DNA from: Candidatus Krumholzibacteriia bacterium
GTDB lineage: Bacteria; Krumholzibacteriota; Krumholzibacteriia; LZORAL124-64-63
Direction of reading: 5' to 3'
DNA length: 10,364 nucleotides
NCBI GenBank assembly: GCA_014859985.1
Contig: JACZKN010000515.1
Coordinates: 1 to 10,364, forward strand
A program made the position numbers and the translations under genes. Positions within the stretch are counted from its first letter, which is position 1. Every line of letters begins with the position of its first letter. Shown piece after piece: positions 7,666-10,364 of this stretch. Under the pieces are notes generated by a model. The model made no database searches. It was not told the origin of the DNA and worked only from the letters and a program-made list of their open reading frames with translations.

Positions 7666-9009
7666 ATGATCATGACCTTCCTGTCCGCGCTGTGGCTGAC
7701 CGCCGCGGCGGGCACCCCCGCCGGCGACGCAGCCCTGGGCTCGCGCAGCTACGACGACTACGAGAAGCCGGCCGTCTGCGCCAGCTGCCACGATGACATC
7801 TTCCAGCAGTGGACCCAGTCCATGATGAGCCAGGCCTACACCCACCACTGGGACGAGATCGAGTACTTCGAGCTGGCCGTCGCCCACGCCGAGCGCGAGG
7901 AGTTCGTCGCCGGGGTGAAGGCCGGCTGCAACGGCTGCCACGCGCCGCTCGCGTTCCTCGCGGGCGACGTGCCGCCGCCGCGCCCCGAAGAGAACAGCCG
8001 CGCCAACGAGTCCGTCAGCTGCGACCTCTGCCACACCATCACCGGCTTCGCGGGCGACACCCCCTACAACTTCAACTGGATCAGCGAGCCGGGCCGCCTC
8101 AAGCAGGGGCCCAAGCCGGGGGTGGTCTCGCCCCACCACGACACGGTGGAGAACGACTTCCTGAAGACCGGCGACTTCTGCGGCACCTGCCACAACGAGA
8201 TGAGCGGCTACGGCGTGTGGGTCAAGTCGACCCACCTGGAGTGGAAGGAGGGCCCCTACTACGCCCAGGGGGTCCACTGCCAGGACTGCCACATGCCCAA
8301 GGCGATGGCCCGCTCGGCGAAGATGACCGCGCCGGCCATGGTGGCCCAGCACCTGTTCCACGGGGCCCACGACCCGGGCAAGCTGAACGGCTCCATCGAG
8401 GTGCGCATGAACCCGCTGGAGCGCGAGATCCCCTGGGACGGCACCGCGGTGGTGAACGTGCAGCTGTTCAACGGCAAGTGCGGCCACAAGGTCCCCTCGG
8501 GCTCGGTGGAGGACCGCATCATGTGGCTGCACGTGACGGCCACCGACAGCGAGGGCAAGGTCTGGCACCTGCCCGTGGACGCCAAGGGCTTCGCCGGCGA
8601 GGAGTACACCATCGCCGCCGACGTGCTGGCCTACCAGGACATGGGCATCGCCCTGGACCGGCCCGACTTCCCCGGGGTGCAGCGCGACGGCGTGGCCCTG
8701 GACGCGATGGACGTGGGCGACCGCATCTTCCGCATGGCCTACTTCGATCCCCAGGGCCGCATGACCATCCAGCAGTGGAACACCAAGAGCCTGGGCGCCG
8801 ACTACCGCATCGGCCCGCGCGAGACCAAGGTCGAGACCTTCACCTGGACGCTGCCCGAGGACATCGCTTTCGGCCGCGTCGAGGTGCGGGCGCAGCTCAA
8901 CTACCAGCGCCTGGTCCAGCCGGTGGCCGATTTTTTGAAGGTGCCGGCCGACGAGACGGTCATCGAGGTCATCAACACCGCCTCGACCTGGTTCGAGGTC
9001 TACGAATAG
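7666..9009 (+). CDS. Pentahaem c-type cytochrome with C-terminal non-haem domain (cytochrome c554-like)
   Basis: A 447-residue exported multihaem cytochrome. Five CXXCH sites occupy the N-terminal half: CASCH 38-42, CNGCH 88-92, CDLCH 119-123, CGTCH 172-176, CQDCH 205-209. The first is followed by IFQQWTQSMMSQAYTHHW, the pattern of the cytochrome c554 family, in which a distant His can be the second haem ligand. Residues from about 240 onward carry no haem site and look like beta-sandwich strands. They begin with CGHKVPSG (272-279), close to the GHxxPTG motif seen in other large multihaem cytochromes. Cys272 is the only cysteine outside haem sites. The leader is hydrophobic (MIMTFLSALWLTAAAG) but has no Lys or Arg before the core; an in-frame TAG at 7618 rules out a much longer N-terminus. 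AAGGAGAG precedes the ATG. The haem-porin gene follows 13 bases after the stop. Likely periplasmic electron carrier or reductase; whether it acts as an enzyme is unknown. Confidence 0.9.
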   Translation: MIMTFLSALWLTAAAGTPAGDAALGSRSYDDYEKPAVCASCHDDIFQQWTQSMMSQAYTHHWDEIEYFELAVAHAEREEFVAGVKAGCNGCHAPLAFLAGDVPPPRPEENSRANESVSCDLCHTITGFAGDTPYNFNWISEPGRLKQGPKPGVVSPHHDTVENDFLKTGDFCGTCHNEMSGYGVWVKSTHLEWKEGPYYAQGVHCQDCHMPKAMARSAKMTAPAMVAQHLFHGAHDPGKLNGSIEVRMNPLEREIPWDGTAVVNVQLFNGKCGHKVPSGSVEDRIMWLHVTATDSEGKVWHLPVDAKGFAGEEYTIAADVLAYQDMGIALDRPDFPGVQRDGVALDAMDVGDRIFRMAYFDPQGRMTIQQWNTKSLGADYRIGPRETKVETFTWTLPEDIAFGRVEVRAQLNYQRLVQPVADFLKVPADETVIEVINTASTWFEVYE

Positions 9010-9022
9010 GAAGGACGACGCC

Positions 9023-10204
9023 ATGAAGACCCTGAAGATCCTGTCCGCTGCGCTCGCGGCCCTCGTGGGCGCCGGCGCCCTGCTGCCGGCCGACGCCCAG
9101 GCGATCCCCTCCTTCGCGCGCCGCTACAAGCTCAGCTGCACCACCTGCCACGCCCCCTTCCCCCGGCTCAAGGATTTCGGCAACGAGTTCGCCGCCAACG
9201 GCTTCTACATCCCGGAGGAGGAGCGCGACCGCGACTACGTGTCCGCGGGCGACGACCTGATGCACCTGAACCGCGAGTTCCCCCTCGCCGTGCGCTTCGA
9301 CGCCTTCGCCACGATCGCAGAGGACGCGGACGTCACCACGGACCTGCAGATCCCGTTCGGCTTGAAGCTGCTGTCGGGCGGCCCGCTCGCCAGGAACGTG
9401 GGCTACTACTTCTATTTCTACATGGACGAGACCGGCGAGGTGGCCGGGGTCGAGGACGCCTACATCCATTTCAACGACCTGGGCGGCGTCCCCTTCGACG
9501 TGATGGTGGGGCAGTTCCAGGTCTGCGACCCCCTGATGAAGCGCGAGCTGCGCCTGACCTACGAGGACTACCAGATCTACAAGGCGAAGATCGGCGACGT
9601 GGTGGGCAACCTCACCTACGACCGCGGCCTGCTGGTCACCTACGAAGCGGCCGCGACCGGCACCGGCCTGGTGGGCATGCTCGTCAACGGCAACGGCAGG
9701 CGCGCGGCCACCGAAGGCGCCTTCGACAGCGACAAGGACAAGAACTTCGCGGGGCGCGTCGCCCAGCCGCTGGGGGGCTTCCTGCAGGTGGGGTACTTCT
9801 ACTACGCGGGCCAGGAGCGGCAGGACACCGGTGACGGCATGTTCAAGAACGGCCTGCACTACCACGGGCCCGACCTGGTGGCGGGCAACGGGACGCTGGA
9901 CCTGGCGCTGCAGTACCTGCGGCGCCGCGACTCGAACCCGACGTTCGCAGACGGGGCGACCGCGGTCCAGACCGACGGCATCGTGGCCGAACTGGTGCTC
10001 AGCCCCCACCAGGACCGGTCGCGCACCTACGGCACGCTGCTCTACAACCGCGTCGACTCCGACCTGGACGAATACGACTACGAATCCTACACGGCCAGCC
10101 TGACCTACCTGCTGGCGCGCAACCTCCGCGGCACCCTCGAGTACACCTGGGACGCCGAGCGGGAGCTCAGCCGCGGCGGGATCGGGCTGGTGGCCGCGTT
10201 CTGA
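9023..10204 (+). CDS. Fused monohaem cytochrome-porin (Cyc2-like outer-membrane protein)
   Basis: A 393-residue protein with a clear signal peptide (MKTLKILSAALAALVGAGAL, cleavage probably after AQA at residue 27), then at once the haem-binding segment PSFARRYKLSCTTCHAPFPR with CTTCH at 39-43 and LKDFGNEFAANGFYIP after it. From about residue 85 to the end, alternating strands rich in Tyr, Phe and Gly run to a C-terminal Phe (GGIGLVAAF). Examples are AVRFDAFATIA, VGYYFYFYMDE, GGFLQVGYFYYAG and TLEYTWDAE. About 310 residues is enough for a barrel of roughly 14-16 strands. The layout of one N-terminal haem plugged into an outer-membrane barrel is that of the Cyc2 family, which moves electrons across the outer membrane in iron oxidisers. 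Family membership rests on architecture, so iron oxidation is not claimed. GGAAGGA (9009-9015) overlaps the upstream stop, and the 13-base gap points to translation from one transcript with the pentahaem cytochrome. Confidence 0.85.
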   Translation: MKTLKILSAALAALVGAGALLPADAQAIPSFARRYKLSCTTCHAPFPRLKDFGNEFAANGFYIPEEERDRDYVSAGDDLMHLNREFPLAVRFDAFATIAEDADVTTDLQIPFGLKLLSGGPLARNVGYYFYFYMDETGEVAGVEDAYIHFNDLGGVPFDVMVGQFQVCDPLMKRELRLTYEDYQIYKAKIGDVVGNLTYDRGLLVTYEAAATGTGLVGMLVNGNGRRAATEGAFDSDKDKNFAGRVAQPLGGFLQVGYFYYAGQERQDTGDGMFKNGLHYHGPDLVAGNGTLDLALQYLRRRDSNPTFADGATAVQTDGIVAELVLSPHQDRSRTYGTLLYNRVDSDLDEYDYESYTASLTYLLARNLRGTLEYTWDAERELSRGGIGLVAAF

Positions 10205-10230
10205 CCTGCACCCGGAACCGGACACCACGC

Positions 10231-10256
10231 AGGAAGGGGCCGCCGGGCCCCTTCCT
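10231..10256 (+). terminator. Hairpin terminator after the haem-porin gene
   Basis: A perfect 11-base-pair stem (AGGAAGGGGCC and GGCCCCTTCCT) with a GCCG loop starts 26 bases after the haem-porin stop. It is not followed by a true T run on either strand (CACGTTCCCC on the plus strand), so it may be a weak or bidirectional terminator between the convergent genes, or an mRNA-stabilising hairpin. Confidence 0.65.
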
Positions 10257-10283
10257 CACGTTCCCCACGTTCCTGGCGTTCCC
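10257..10283. repeat. Three tandem 9-base units
   Basis: CACGTTCCC, CACGTTCCT and GGCGTTCCC follow one another directly after the hairpin, sharing the core CGTTCC. The last unit touches the stop codon of the possible gene on the minus strand. Probably slippage-derived intergenic sequence; no function is evident. Confidence 0.5.
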
Positions 10284-10364
10284 TAGGTCCGGGGACGGCC
10301 CAGGGCCACCACGGCCGCGCCGCTGCGGGGATCGCGCTCGGCGCCGGCGGGCACCGCCACCGCC
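10283..10364 (-). CDS. Possible C-terminal end of a convergent gene, unidentified
   Basis: On the minus strand an open frame enters from the right edge and stops at TAG (10285-10283), giving 26 residues that end in SGAAVVALGRPRT. The location after a hairpin separating it from the haem-porin gene, and the strong G/C third positions of the codons, suit a real convergent gene. At this length chance is a serious alternative, and the product cannot be named. Confidence 0.4.
   Translation of the reverse strand, partial: AVAVPAGAERDPRSGAAVVALGRPRT

Noticed and set aside
7582..9024. 480-codon minus-strand frame opposite the pentahaem cytochrome
   Set aside because: The plus-strand frame carries five CXXCH sites, a strong ribosome-binding site and a consistent operon neighbour; the antisense frame has no motif.
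8972..10228. 418-codon minus-strand frame opposite the haem-porin
   Set aside because: Val/Gly/His-rich antisense shadow; the plus-strand frame has a signal peptide, a haem motif and a barrel C-terminus.

Overview
The window is a GC-rich stretch of bacterial DNA from a Gram-negative (diderm) organism. This follows from two predicted outer-membrane beta-barrels ending in phenylalanine, a periplasmic multihaem cytochrome and Sec-type signal peptides. Gene content and style would suit an uncultured phylum-level group with respiratory c-type cytochromes (Krumholzibacteria/Eisenbacteria-like or a deltaproteobacterial relative), but the lineage is a guess. Position 1 looks like a contig end, because the first 111 bases are a perfect reverse complement of bases 177-287.

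Left half, minus strand (about 1-5880). Reading leftwards: purB (adenylosuccinate lyase) behind a good sigma70-type promoter; a small tetrahaem class-III-type cytochrome c with its own promoter and intrinsic terminator; then a 1090-residue phosphoribosylformylglycinamidine synthase in which a small-type PurL catalytic chain is fused to a PurQ glutaminase; then the first 82 codons of an unrecognised gene broken by the inverted duplication at the edge. Two steps of purine synthesis are therefore separated by an independent cytochrome gene.

Right half, plus strand (5973-10204). First come a small outer-membrane beta-barrel protein and, 34 bases later, an EamA/DMT-family transporter. After a relatively AT-rich regulatory gap come two closely spaced genes (13 bases apart): a pentahaem cytochrome with a C-terminal non-haem domain, and a beta-barrel with one CXXCH haem motif right after its signal peptide, i.e. 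a fused monohaem cytochrome-porin of the general Cyc2 type. A hairpin follows this pair. The right edge carries the last 26 codons of a possible convergent gene.

How they work together: the most interesting unit is the pentahaem cytochrome plus haem-porin pair, which reads as a compact two-gene conduit for moving electrons between periplasm and outer surface. The tetrahaem cytochrome could be its periplasmic shuttle partner. This function is inferred from architecture only. No tRNA, rRNA, CRISPR array, transposase or integrase was seen.
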